64,000 nucleotides of DNA from Epichloe hybrida (taxonomy: Eukaryota > Ascomycota > Sordariomycetes > Hypocreales > Clavicipitaceae), in NCBI GenBank assembly GCA_019022495.1, contig JAFEKR010000002.1, forward strand, positions 3,472,001 through 3,536,000, read 5' to 3'. Numbering within the stretch: position 1 is the first letter of the stretch; each line of letters starts with the position of its first letter. Position numbers and translations under genes: made by a program. The notes under the pieces were generated by a model. That model worked only from the letters and a program-made list of their open reading frames with translations, was not told where the DNA came from and did no database searches. Positions 22,926 through 33,233 of the stretch are shown here, piece after piece.

Positions 22926-24018
22926 GCCGAATGATGAAGTGTTGCAGCGCGAGTGAATTTCTCAGTGACTCCTGCCCAGAGAAAAGTTGACGACGGCGGA
23001 AGGACGAGATACAAAAAGAGAAATTGCACGAGGCTGTCACATAAAGACGGAGACTTGTTGCCATGTGCTATGCTTTATACCCTCAGTTTGGTGGTCTCGC
23101 CCGGTTGCCATGGCATTCGTTTGGAGTAAACTTCTGGCAACGAGTTGTAAGTGCTCGAGAATACCAAGATACAAGACGTCAAGCAGCAATGGACGAAAAC
23201 AACCTCGGAAAGCGCACAATGGAATGCCATGCCGCGCAGATCTCACATCTGCTATGAAATGCCCAGACTAACCTGATTCATTAGTTCAAGTGTCAGGCAC
23301 TGCATCTTCGATGTCTAGCGAGCAGCTGGCGCTAAGCTCGAAACAAACGAGTTGATGCATACACCACCACACTGCCTTGTCGTCTTTGGAGCTTATTTAT
23401 TCCTTGACAAGGCTTGTTTGTGTTGGTGTTTGTGTTGGTGTTTGTGTTGGTGCCAACAAATGTGCTTACTCTAACGAAGTGGGGCGCAAGGCCCCGCTGC
23501 AACCGTTCTCGGGACGAACAATGGAGTCTTTTAATCCAGCTATGCTAGCGGCAATCTCTGGAATGTGGATTGACGTCGAGGATCTAAATGGCCGACTCAC
23601 CTTTTCTGTCCGAAGACGAAGTGGGAAGATTCCCCACGTAGTAGCCGTATGCGGATAACATCCAAACCCTTGATGTGAGGTTGTGAAAGCTATGGGAGAG
23701 GCTCCACAGAATAACGAAAATGTCATCAGACAAAGTCCAAATGGCAGCATTGGGCCAGGTTGCATGAAACTTCAGAACTCACCGAGATAGGAAACTCGTC
23801 CGGTTCGGGTTGGCAGCACTTGTTCAACGAAGTACATAACAAGCGTGGCGTGCCACCAAGCTTGTCATGTCAGCTTATTGTGTCAAACAAGGAAAGTAAA
23901 ACTCACGGTTTGTTCTTCTTCTTCTTCTTGTTGTTGTTCCCCTTCTTTTTCTTCTTCTTCTCTTTTTTTTTCTTTTCAGCAATCGACCTTGCGCAAGATC
24001 TGAGATATAGAGGTCAAG
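22926..24018. promoter_or_regulatory. Shared divergent promoter of the polyketide synthase and hydrolase
   Basis: A 1.1-kb spacer between the two start codons. It includes a GTTTGTGTTGGT tandem repeat (about 23418-23451) and long pyrimidine tracts (CTT-rich) just upstream of the hydrolase start at 23911-23977. No pathway-specific regulator gene is present in the window, so control sites cannot be assigned. Confidence 0.5.
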
Positions 24019-25127
24019 ATGAAGTTCCTGTGTCTACACGGGGCGTGCGGAAGCGCAAGCGTATGCAATTGCCCCCCATTCCGAGATGCTGTTGGCGTAC
24101 ATGCTCACCATTGCTGGCAGAACTTTCAAGTACAGCTGGGTCCCTTCGCTGCAAAGACCTCAGAATCTGGCCAGATCTCGTTCAAATGGATATCGGGTCG
24201 TCATGAAGCCATCCCGCCTCCTGGCTATGCTGAATACTTTGGACGTGGTCCATTGTACCGATTCATTCCGTTTGACGGCGTTCAAGCCCGTGAAGACGTC
24301 CTTAACAAGCTTTGCGAGTTTCCGCAGGGAGCGACACCTGAAGATACTATGCGCCAGCTCTGTCAACCTGGGAACATGGTAAATTACGACGCGGAAGGCG
24401 TTCGTGCTGCTATCCTGGACATTCTAAAAGTTGTCCGAGATGATCCTGAAATCGAGGTGTGTAGAAGGAAACTGTCGAAATTGGAAGTAAGCTAATTGTT
24501 GGTAGGGCATTCTTGGGTTCTCAGAAGGTGCCGTTGCTGCCTCATCAGTAATTGTCGAGGAAAAGCGTCAGTGGGAAGAAGAGGGCATTCCTCGACAACT
24601 CAAGGTATACAATGACCCATGGATTCGAGGACCAATTGGCTCCTACTGATAACAAGTAATAGTGCGGAGTTTTCTTCGCTGGCTGGCCACCACTTTCACT
24701 GGAAGGCGGACGTTGTAATATCATGCTCGCGGACGAAAGTGGAGAGGTCGTTGACATCCCGACTTGCCATATCGTAGGCTGCGATGACCCCTACATCGAT
24801 GGTGCGATGGCACTATACAGCATGTGCGACCAGGATTCGGCCGAGTTGTTCGATCACGGGAGCGGGCACTTTGTTCCTCGTGAACCACAGACATTGTCAG
24901 AGCTCTCAGCGGTCATAAAAACGATGGTAGAGAAAGCTGAGTCTCAATTTATGTCCCACATTGACTCGGAGAGCATGTCAGAGTCAACGAAATTGCTTGA
25001 TGACTTTTCACAGGATTCTGAAGATAGCTCAGCGAATACTTCGCTTGATGAATTTTCCCAGTGTTCTGAGAAGAGTTCGTCCAGATCTTCAGTCGTGTTT
25101 TCTGATTGTGAGCCTTTGGACGGTTGA
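24019..25127 (+). CDS. FSH-family serine hydrolase, LovG-like polyketide thioesterase
   Basis: Four exons (24019-24060, 24121-24456, 24506-24604, 24663-25127) give 313 aa. The first intron is 60 nt and open in frame, so it is easily missed; removing it joins MKFLCLHGACGSAS to NFQVQLGPF, the FSH1 N-terminal pattern. Catalytic elements: GFSEG with nucleophile Ser132, Asp200/201 in GCDDPYID, His228 in GSGHFVPR. The GFSEGA motif is shared with LovG, which releases the lovastatin nonaketide from LovB. Position across a shared promoter from a synthase lacking a thioesterase supports the same job here; this is inference. A Ser/Asp-rich tail of about 55 residues (from ~255) extends beyond the alpha/beta-hydrolase fold and is unusual. 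Predicted cytosolic. Confidence 0.87.
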
Positions 25128-25983
25128 TCCACGTGTTTGGTTTTTCTGATATCATGTCTCCCTACTTGTTCTTTGTCTTTTTTCTTTGCACTCTTCTTTT
25201 CTTTTCGAATGATATACACACAAACGGCAACTGCTTATTTTGATACATTTTGCTTCGATGGCGCCATTTTCAAATGTAGCAGGGTCACAACTATCATGGA
25301 GAGGAGTTAGTAGCTTGATTGTACAAGGGTAGATCTGTATCGAGAATTTTCATCATTAGCGACCGGAGTAAATATCTTTCCACAATGTGCACGGAATTCA
25401 ACAAACCCTGGAAAAGTCGAAGCTCAATCTAGGTAGTGTGCCGCTCGTTCCACAATGATGTTTGCAGGCGACGACTACTTTCCGGCAGCGCATCTATGTT
25501 TGGCCGCTATTAGACTTCGAGGCGTTTACAGGGCGTGTGAAGGGCGTGTGATTATTGAAATCGGTCAAACCCAAGCTACAATAGGCAAGGCCGGTGTTGT
25601 AGGAAACAAGGGCTGAAAGTGCTTGTTGCGCGTTTTGTTGGCGGCTCTTCGACTCCGTCGCGCCTCGCCATCGAGCCCACATCGGGAATGAATCGACCTT
25701 GCTTACTTTGCATACCAAATTAGCCATACTGGGGGCAACCAAAATGAAGCAGAAAGGGAAAGGTGACTAACAACTGGCATGTTTGATGCTTGGAGAGTGC
25801 GACGTCCTGGAATTGAATACCGTGCATGCTACGGACGTACACTACACGCCTATGTGGATGATTTTTACCGGCTACCTAGTTAGCAGTAGAAGGTTCTATT
25901 CCTAACACGCCCTGTAGGTGTAGGGTGGTTAGAATATGAATTATTTTTCTGGGTTTTGGCATGCAATGTAGTCCGTATGCAGC
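25128..25983. other. Gene-free stretch
   Basis: 3' flank of the hydrolase, then sequence without a supported frame up to the left target duplication of the inverted-repeat element. Confidence 0.5.
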
Positions 25984-25991
25984 CTAAACAT

Positions 25992-26513
25992 GTGAATTGC
26001 TCGGGGCGCAGCGATTTTTTGCTAGGTGCGCAGAATACCCCACCACGCCCCGATTTTGGGCTAGCGTCCCCGTTGCCATAAGCCACAGTACATTTACAGT
26101 ATAAACATATGGCAGCAAATGCCCTTAATTAAATAAAAATGTGCTTGCGCATTTATTAGCTATAATAGCGGCAATGGCGTTAAAAGAATAAATTCCTTAA
26201 TCTTAAGAGAGCCCTGTCCTTTAATTATTCCTCTTTGCCTATTATTTATATTAGTATTTAATTATTAAGAGGATGGGGCTCCTCGCTGCCGGCGGCGTTG
26301 ATTTCTTTCATCTATCGCGATGTAGGTTGTGATGTAATTAAAGGGAAAAGACCTGTTGAAAAATTTGTTGATTTTGGTGTTCAGTAAAGCTGCCATACGT
26401 TTGTACTGTAAATGTACTATGGGGTATGGCGGCGGGCCTAACCGCCTAAAAAGCGGGGCGGGTGGGGTATTCTGCGCACCTAGCAAAAAATCGCTGCGCC
26501 CCGAGCAATTCAC
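25992..26513. mobile_element. MITE-like element with long terminal inverted repeats and 8-bp target duplication
   Basis: The 53 bp starting GTGAATTGCTCGGGGCGCAG at 25992 recur as the exact reverse complement ending at 26513. Imperfect inverted similarity continues to about 125 bp on each side, for example ACATTTACAGTA near 26090 and TACTGTAAATGT near 26405. The 270-bp centre is AT-rich with no transposase. The flanks CTAAACAT (25984-25991) and CTAAACCT (26514-26521) match at 7 of 8 positions and look like a target-site duplication. An 8-bp duplication is typical of hAT elements. A non-autonomous hAT derivative is the best guess. Confidence 0.8.
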
Positions 26514-26521
26514 CTAAACCT

Positions 26522-28101
26522 CTTGCACGTGATAAAGTTCGTGTGCTTAAGATACGCACATCATTGCTCTGCACATTCCTTCCTACGCTTACTCCGTACT
26601 GATGTGGTTACATACGCTTACTAATTAGCGACCTAGGCGACAAGATGCTGGTGGGTGGGTGAGATGAATTCCTCGCGAGCGTCTTTGTCAACGAGCATGA
26701 TCGACCTACCTTTGTGCGATTGATTGACTTCCTGCACTGCCGACCCCCCGGGCCTTTCCCTATGTAAACGCGCTTCTATTTATCGAGTCTTGTGACACCA
26801 AAATTAGTACTCCATTATGTATTCACTTCTGAATCCATATTTCCGCCTGTCTAACGAATACTAATTATTGTCACTCTGTCTCCAGGGTAGCTCCATTTTG
26901 CATGCAGAAAAGACTTTGGAATCGGCGCTTGAGCATCAACATCAACACCGTAGAGTACAAGGAAGGGTCTTTTTAACTTTTCCCCAGGTGTCCATGTCAT
27001 TTGCGACTCCCCTGGGGCTCGCCGCTCGACACCCATCTATCTTTTTTTGAGACGAAGTTGCCCCTCACTCTGCGCGTGACGAGTTCAAGGGGCAGCGACA
27101 AGCTCTCTCCTGCCATGTGCCATGATGTGCGTCCTGGATAGCGGCGCGTCACGTCAGAGGCGATTCAAGGGGTTCAGGACAATTAACGGGCGCCAACCAA
27201 CATTGGTTAGGCGGCTGGGCGCGTTAGACTGCAACAAGCAATCTGCACTGTGAGTAAGTCTGGATGAAGAGTGAAGACTTGCATTGTACTTGTCTTTGCT
27301 CGCGTGTTAGTGCGGGGGCTTGCAGACCGCGTCCGCGGCGGGGAGGAAGCGGCCAGGAAGCGGCCAGGAAGCGGCCAGGAAGCGGCCAGGAAGCGGCCAG
27401 GAAGCGGCCAGGAAGCGGCCCCAATTGCAAGATGCTCCCCGCTTGGTTTCATTCATTCGGCTGGAGGGGAAAAAGGAAAGAAAAGAGGAGGAAAAGAGCT
27501 GAAAATTCGAACCACACAATCGTATCGCCTCTACTCCGTCATATACTCTGTTGTATGTGCAGCGGTGCGTAAATGCCAAAAGTCACAGTGGACGCCAGCA
27601 TTAAATTGTTCAAGTTGACAAGTCAAGTCTGGCTTGTGCTTGGGGGTGAGGGTGAGGGAGGTGGCTGGCTGCCGCGGAGCTTGTTCTGTTCTGTGCCTGC
27701 CCCCCGCCCCCACCCCCCCTGTTCGCCGTTCGCGCGACCAGACGTGACAGTCCTGCCCAGCAAGCTGCCAGACCAGAACAGCAGCTCGATTAAGTACACC
27801 ACTGTACACCAGACAGACAGGACAAGACCGCCAACACCAAACAACAATCTTGGTCCTCGTCTGCCTCATCTCTTGTTTCCTCCTTCTCCCCCAATATAAC
27901 CACTCACGCCGCGACTCTAGGGCCTTTTGCACTGCACTTTTGCACTTCGTCTTGTTCCTGCTTCTCCCCAATTGTTGATATCCTTTTGTCTCTTCCTCTT
28001 CCTCATAGCCTGGCTCGTCTCTTTGCCATCCATATACTCGAAGCCGCCCGACACGGTCCACATACGTGCCTAATAGGTATACACACACACACACACACGA
28101 C
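26522..28101. other. Gene-free stretch upstream of the Whi5-like gene
   Basis: Contains one TACTCCGTA motif (26590-26598), the 11-bp tandem repeat described separately, pyrimidine-rich sequence, and a (CA)n tract at 28080-28099 directly before the Whi5-like start codon. Probably the promoter and 5' UTR of that gene. Confidence 0.5.
27344..27420. repeat. Minisatellite, 7 copies of an 11-bp unit
   Basis: AGGAAGCGGCC is repeated seven times without interruption over 77 bp. The period is not a multiple of three, so several frames stay open across it on both strands without coding meaning. Confidence 0.97.
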
Positions 28102-29036
28102 ATGACGACCAACGCCTCATCAACAAAGCAACGCGCCGTCTTGGCCCCGCTGGACGCGAACGCGAAGCCCTCTCTTCCTTCCCCCAAGATGCTCAAGGAC
28201 GGAACCGTGTCGGTGATTCCTTCAACGGGCGGCACCTCGCCTCTCAAGAGAGTCCGGCCCGCGAGTGTGGGTGGCACCAAGAGGTCCGCGGAGGATACGT
28301 GCTCGCACGGGAACAAGAAGGCGTGTGTAGAAGAGGTATGTTTTCTCCCTCTCGAACCGACTTCAAACGCACACGCCGCGTCAAGACAATATGACAATGT
28401 TGTACTAACAAGTCGGGGCGGTGTTCCCACAACAGGACGACGCGCGCCCACATCCATCACCAACCTCATCGCCGTCTACATCCTCCATCTTCGACACCTC
28501 CGCCGCCGAGGGAGACGCCTCGTGGGCCACGACAACCACGGAGCCAGACACGGTCGGTGCCATTGTCACTGACGCGCCGGCCCTGCTGGCCCCTCGTCAG
28601 AGAGGGAGCATGACGCGGGAGCAGGCGAGAGAGGCACGACTTCCCTGCCACTTGCAACACACATGCATGACTTGGGAGAAACCCCCCTCCCCATTGAAAA
28701 TAGCATTGGCTAGGCTAACATGAACAATGTTTCCGTATCCTACAGAAAGCCGAAATCTTGCGTCTCCGCCTCGGTCTAGCAAGCTACAAGTTACGAACCG
28801 GCCAGACGGGCGTCCCCCTCGCAGACCTACAACACAAGCCCTTGCCGCCTCGACTGTCTGTACGCGCACAAGTCCCCAGCCAAGATGTACATGACGCACC
28901 CAGCTCCCAGGAGTCGAACACGTCATCTTCCACTATGAACACCACTGGCACGCGATGTGCGAGTTCGAACAGTCCGGTGGAAGGAGGAGCTGCGAATGGA
29001 CTGCTGAGTCTTTCAAGGGCAAACTCTTCTGTTTGA
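28102..29036 (+). CDS. Whi5/Nrm1-like G1/S transcriptional repressor
   Basis: Three exons (28102-28335, 28436-28633, 28746-29036) give 240 aa. Intron 1 has a perfect TACTAAC branch site. Intron 2 appears to be GC-AG (donor GAG|GCACGA, acceptor CTACAG); no GT lies nearby, and it joins TREQARE to KAEILRLRLGLASYKLRTGQT. That helix is the GTB motif of the Whi5 domain, by which Whi5, Nrm1 and Srl3 bind the SBF/MBF transcription factors. The rest is disordered, rich in Ser/Pro/Thr, with several SP/TP sites (SPKM, TSPLK, PSPTSSPS) suitable for cyclin-dependent kinase control. Predicted nuclear, restraining G1/S transcription. The family call rests on the GTB segment and overall layout. Confidence 0.75.
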
Positions 29037-29857
29037 AGTTACGCACACTGAAGAGCCGTCGCTTTCCTTTTCTTCTTCTTCTTTTTTTTTTTCCTTCCTT
29101 CCGTGTGGAGGTATCTTTATCAGAACAAGAACCTTTTTTTGTTTGTGCGGTAACGCGTTATTTTGAAAAAAAAAAGCGAGGCAAACTAGATGGGGATTCC
29201 ATGGCAGCAGAATGGGCGTACACGCGTTGTGCAGCATATAGAACATCACCTTGGGTCTTTCGGTGTTGGGTTTTAAGGGAAAACAAGCCACGGGTTAGCA
29301 TTCTGGACGCGGTCAACGCGTGGTTTTTTTTTTTGTTTTTTTTTTTTTTTACGAATGGCGGCATAATTTTTTTTCTTTTTCGTGGCGTAAGGAACGAATG
29401 GAATGAATGGTCTTTTTGAAAGTTTTGATAATTTCCTTCTTTCTTTTTGGAACCGGCGTTGGCAGCTGATAAGACTAATCTCTCTCATCCATCGCCTTTG
29501 TACTTTGTACGTGGTACGAGGGTGACAAAAATAAACGGGTTCAGTAATAACTTGAATCGCCAGCTTGCTGACTAGATCTCGGCCTCTTGCTACAAACACT
29601 TGACAACTTGACTGCATGGACTAAATCCTCGATTTCATGCTCAACACCTCGACAACCTCGACTCACTCACGGCACGGCACGGCACGGCACGGCACCGCAC
29701 TGACGCTCCCGACGCACTGACGCACAACAGCCTCGTGTGCTTTTCTTGCAGGTTCATTCTCTCATGCAGCCATGCTCATCGTGACTCCTTGTCCTCATCG
29801 CCGCCGTGCCATGCCATGCCATGCCATGCCAATCCCCTCCTTTCATGCGCTGCGTTT
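29037..29857. other. Convergent intergenic spacer, homopolymer-rich
   Basis: Contains many T and A runs (29081-29093, 29322-29351, 29368-29378) and short tandem repeats: GGCAC units at about 29670-29697 and CATGC units at about 29809-29830. No coding sequence recognised. Confidence 0.5.
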
Positions 29858-31494
29858 TTAGTCAATCAGAATACTTGGCTCCAGAGTGCCGTAGTTGGCA
29901 AAGAACTTGTCGAACAACTTGATGGCAAATTCCACATCGGCTGAGCCACCAGTCTCACGAATGCTGTGCATGCTGAGCTGCGGATTGCCCAGGTCAAGTG
30001 TTCGCATGCCCATCTTGGCCGCCAAACCGGGTCCAATTGTGCTGCCGCAGGGGGAGTCGTTGCGCACGACAAACAGCTGGAGAGGGACACGGGCGAGACG
30101 AGCACACTCTTGAACAAGGGCGATGCCCGGCGCATTGGTGGCATAACGCTGGTTGGCGTTGATCTTGATGACGGTACCCTTGTTCATGGCTGGTTGGTGA
30201 GATGACTCGTACTTGCCGGCGTAGTTGGGATGAACGGCGTGGGCCATGTCTGCCGACACGAGGAACGATCGTGACAGAGTTTGTTCGTATGCTGTCGACT
30301 CCTCGCCCTGGTGGTCAACGGCTTCGTAGCTGCCGTCGCTGGAAGCATCCCGGTTGCCAGGCAGGGACGCAAGGCGGCGGATGACGGACGGCAGCAGGTT
30401 GGAGTTGGCGCCTTGTGCGGACGTGGAGCCGATTTCTTCGTGATCGAAGCAGGCCACCATTCGAATGGTCGAGTCTTCACTCAGCGAACTGCTTTCCCGG
30501 ACCGAAGAGATGAGACCCTCTACGGAGCAGTAAGTCATGCCCAGGTTGTCCAAGCGAGGGGAAAAGATGAGCTCATCCTTGAGGCCACCGATGACAGGCT
30601 TCTGAGTGTCGTAGAGGACGAGTTCAAAGTCGACGATATCGGCCACCTTGGCATTCAGTTCCCCGGCAATGACGTCCAGTACAGCAGGGTGATGGCGTTC
30701 GGACATTTTCTCAAGGGGCTCGAAGTCTTCATCCTCGTCAGCCTGGGCCGCAGCGTCCTCGTCGGCCCTCTTGTTCAACTCGGCCGTGGCGAGACCGATA
30801 ATGGGGAACAACTCCGACTCCTTGTTTGGATCGAAGTTGGTCTGTCGGTGAAGGTGAATAGCGAGGGTGGGAATGCGTAGCAAGGGCTTCTCGATCTTGA
30901 CCAGCTTCTGAACAAAATTGCCGCCTTCCTTGACGAGGACTCGGCCGGCAATACTGAGATCACGGTCAAACCACGAGTGCCAGATGCCTCCACCATAGGC
31001 TTCAACACCGACTTGTAGGTAGCCGAGATTGGTCTTTTTGGAGACGGGCTTCAGTCGCAGGCAGCAAGAGTCGGTGTGAGCTCCGACAATCGAGACGGGG
31101 TTTCCTGGGCGCCACTTGCGACCGATGGCAAAGGCCACAATGGAGGAGCCGTTGCGGGTAAGATAGTATTTGCCACCTGGCTGGAGGGTCGAGGCCCAAG
31201 AGTCGCGTTCCTTGATCAGCTTGAAGCCGGCTTTCTCGAATCGATGTGCGGCAGACTGGGTGGCGTGGTAAGCTGGTTGATGAAGCTGTTAGCTTGAGTC
31301 TCATCCACAGGATCATACTATCGGGCGAAGTAAGTAAGCTACGCTACTATTGGTCTTCGGACTTCGGGGCACTTCGAGGCAATGAGGCTTCGATCCTACT
31401 CGGCCAGGAGTCAATGCACAAGAGGGAGCATCATACGGGTGGGAGAGTCATTGACAAAGTCAACAAAGTCGAGAGCAGCCTTGGGTGGAGCCAT
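29858..31494 (-). CDS. ape4: Aspartyl aminopeptidase (peptidase family M18)
   Basis: Two exons, 31437-31494 and 29858-31272, encode 490 aa, the usual family length. The 164-nt intron joins MAPPKAALDFVDFVNDSPT to PYHATQSAAHRFEKAGF. Metal and catalytic positions of M18 are all present: AHTDS His85, RLDNLG Asp261, DHEEIG Glu298/Glu299, SADMAHA Asp361 and MHSIRE His455. M18 enzymes are dodecameric di-zinc peptidases that remove N-terminal Asp/Glu from peptides; yeast Ape4 is cytosolic and is carried to the vacuole in starvation. There is no signal peptide. An acidic insertion (residues ~190-206, DEDAAAQADEDEDFE) resembles the variable loop of the family. Confidence 0.95.
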
Positions 31495-32257
31495 GATGGA
31501 TGATGTGGTCGAGAAGTCGCACGAGAAACGGAATCGAGCTGGTGTGGTGGCAAGCTTAAGTGGCCAGGGGGTGACAATTCGAGACAAGGGCGCGAGCAAG
31601 AGAGGTACTCGCGAGAGCATGAAGGGGGGGGGAGAAAAGACAGGAAACGACGCTGCTGGAGGTTGGAGGCTGAAGGAAGATAGATCGAGCAGGGGGGGTG
31701 GAGCGAAGTTCAAAAGTTCGATGTCAACCGCACAACGAGAACGGCAGGTCATGGTTCCACTCCTCCCAGCCCCGGTCAGGGTCCCGCACGCCGCCGCTGG
31801 CCTTCCCCGCACTGAGCCGAGCGCAACCCCTCGTCGAAGCGGGGCACTCCCTCCCCCGTTTGGCGACGCTCCCCCGTTTGGCGACGCTCCCCCGTTTGGC
31901 GACGCTCCCCCGTTTGGCGACGACTTGTTATCCGTACGAAGTACAGTTCTGCCTACTACTTGGCATTTTTCTACTTCACTTACGAGGACATGTTTCCATC
32001 TTGCGCAACCCACCTCGTACGTCCCTTGATGAAATTGTTTATTTCTATTTTATTTATTAAAAAAAAATAACATCTGTTTGATATTCTTGCATCTCTACTC
32101 TCTGAACCCATATATACTAGAGCTCCAGGCAGTTTACCGAGCAGTGCTCTACCCTCAACGCCTTGTCCCAGTGTGACAATATCAGAATGTGTTCCGTAAC
32201 CTCACGCCAACAAATGGAAACCACACCTAAAACTATGCCCCCAAGGACCAAATCTGC
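31495..32257. other. Intergenic spacer
   Basis: Promoter side of the aminopeptidase gene and 3' flank of the RTA1-like gene. It includes the 18-bp minisatellite at 31851-31922 and an A-rich run near 32056-32070. Open frames here on both strands derive from the repeat. Confidence 0.5.
31851..31922. repeat. Minisatellite, 4 copies of an 18-bp unit
   Basis: CTCCCCCGTTTGGCGACG is repeated four times in perfect tandem (72 bp), about 360 bp upstream of the aminopeptidase start codon. The length is a multiple of three, so both strands read as PPFGDA or SPNGGA repeats, but no gene context supports translation. Confidence 0.95.
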
Positions 32258-33233
32258 TCACTTTCCCTCCGGGGTTATACCACCACTCTCCTCACTGCCC
32301 GACTTCATTGCCGCCGACTCTTTGCCAAATACCAACCCCGGATGTCCAAAACACAGAGCCACAGCAGCAAGAACGATGAAGACTCCTTCGAGCACAATGA
32401 ACGGGACCTCCTCGCGGACCAAATGCCCGTCGTACCCATCCTTCAGCTCAGCTACACGATAGGCGCAACGAGCCAAAATCAACAAGGTGGAGGCTATGAG
32501 ACCGCCGAAAAAGGTTTTCAAGCGCCAACCAAAGTTCCGAGCGCGGCCAGAGCGCCCATATCGAATCATGTAGTCGGCGAAGCAAGCCGCAAATGCAGTC
32601 AGAACGATGACCTGGAGGGCGAGACCGGCCATGGAGATGTTGACGCCCAGCTTGTTGTCCCTCGTCGTTATGGCACCCCCTGTGGCTTGGAGGGAGAGGC
32701 ACACGACGTCGAATGGAATGAAGATCCAGTAGACGAGTGTGGGATTGAAGCGGGACAGCTCGGGGTCGAGATGGACGATTGTTTTGGAGAGAGTGACATA
32801 AATCGATGCCGTGTAAAAGACTGGCGCATTGGTGAGACAAACTATAGAACGAGAGAAAAAAAAAAACTGATTAGTGAAAGGAATCATCGTTGACGGGAAC
32901 TTTTTGACTCCTTTTGGAGTGAGAAGAATTACCAATCTGGACAATGAAGCCCACAAACGAGAAGGGGTTGTTGTAGAGCATGATTCGCCCTGCGTAACCT
33001 ACAACCTCACTCAAGCAGCCGAGGAGCATGCCGACCATGAAGCCCCAGCTCTTCCCTCGATATCCAAGGTAGCCATGACCCATGCCAACTAGGACGAAGA
33101 GGGCGAGGAAAATGACATTGGCGGCGAGGGAAGGTCGGAACTCGTAGATGCTCCATTCCACGGGGCAGTTGCTCAGGTTGCAAGTGGCGTTGGGACCAAA
33201 GGTTGTGGTACCAGGGGGGATTTCTTTCGACAT
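32258..33233 (-). CDS. RTA1-like (lipid-translocating exporter family) membrane protein
   Basis: Two exons, 32933-33233 and 32258-32841, give 294 aa; the 91-nt intron (GTAATT donor, CTATAG acceptor) joins GFIVQI-V-CLTNAPVFYTASIY. About seven hydrophobic helices follow a short extracellular N-terminus with two Cys (ATCNLSNC). Signature segments include the Tyr/Glu lead-in of helix 1 (YEFRPSLAAN), GY.GR.ML after helix 3, APVFYTASIYVTLSK, DVVCLSLQATGG and YRVAELKDGYDG. The RTA1 family includes yeast Rsb1 (sphingoid-base export) and Rta1 (aminocholesterol resistance). Substrate not predictable. The start at MSKEIPP was preferred over an in-frame ATG 39 codons upstream because family members start with a short N-terminus. 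Confidence 0.88.

Noticed and set aside
25880..26513. Two minus-strand frames sharing the peptide LLGAQNTPPAP-like sequence
   Set aside because: Both derive from the inverted terminal repeats of the MITE-like element, not from paralogous genes.
27264..27618. Several frames on both strands across the 11-bp minisatellite
   Set aside because: They exist because an 11-bp unit without stops stays open in all frames; no flanking coding signal.
31382..32013. 200-215-codon frames on both strands upstream of the aminopeptidase
   Set aside because: Mostly the first exon and promoter of the aminopeptidase plus the 18-bp repeat; the part beyond exon 1 has no coding support.
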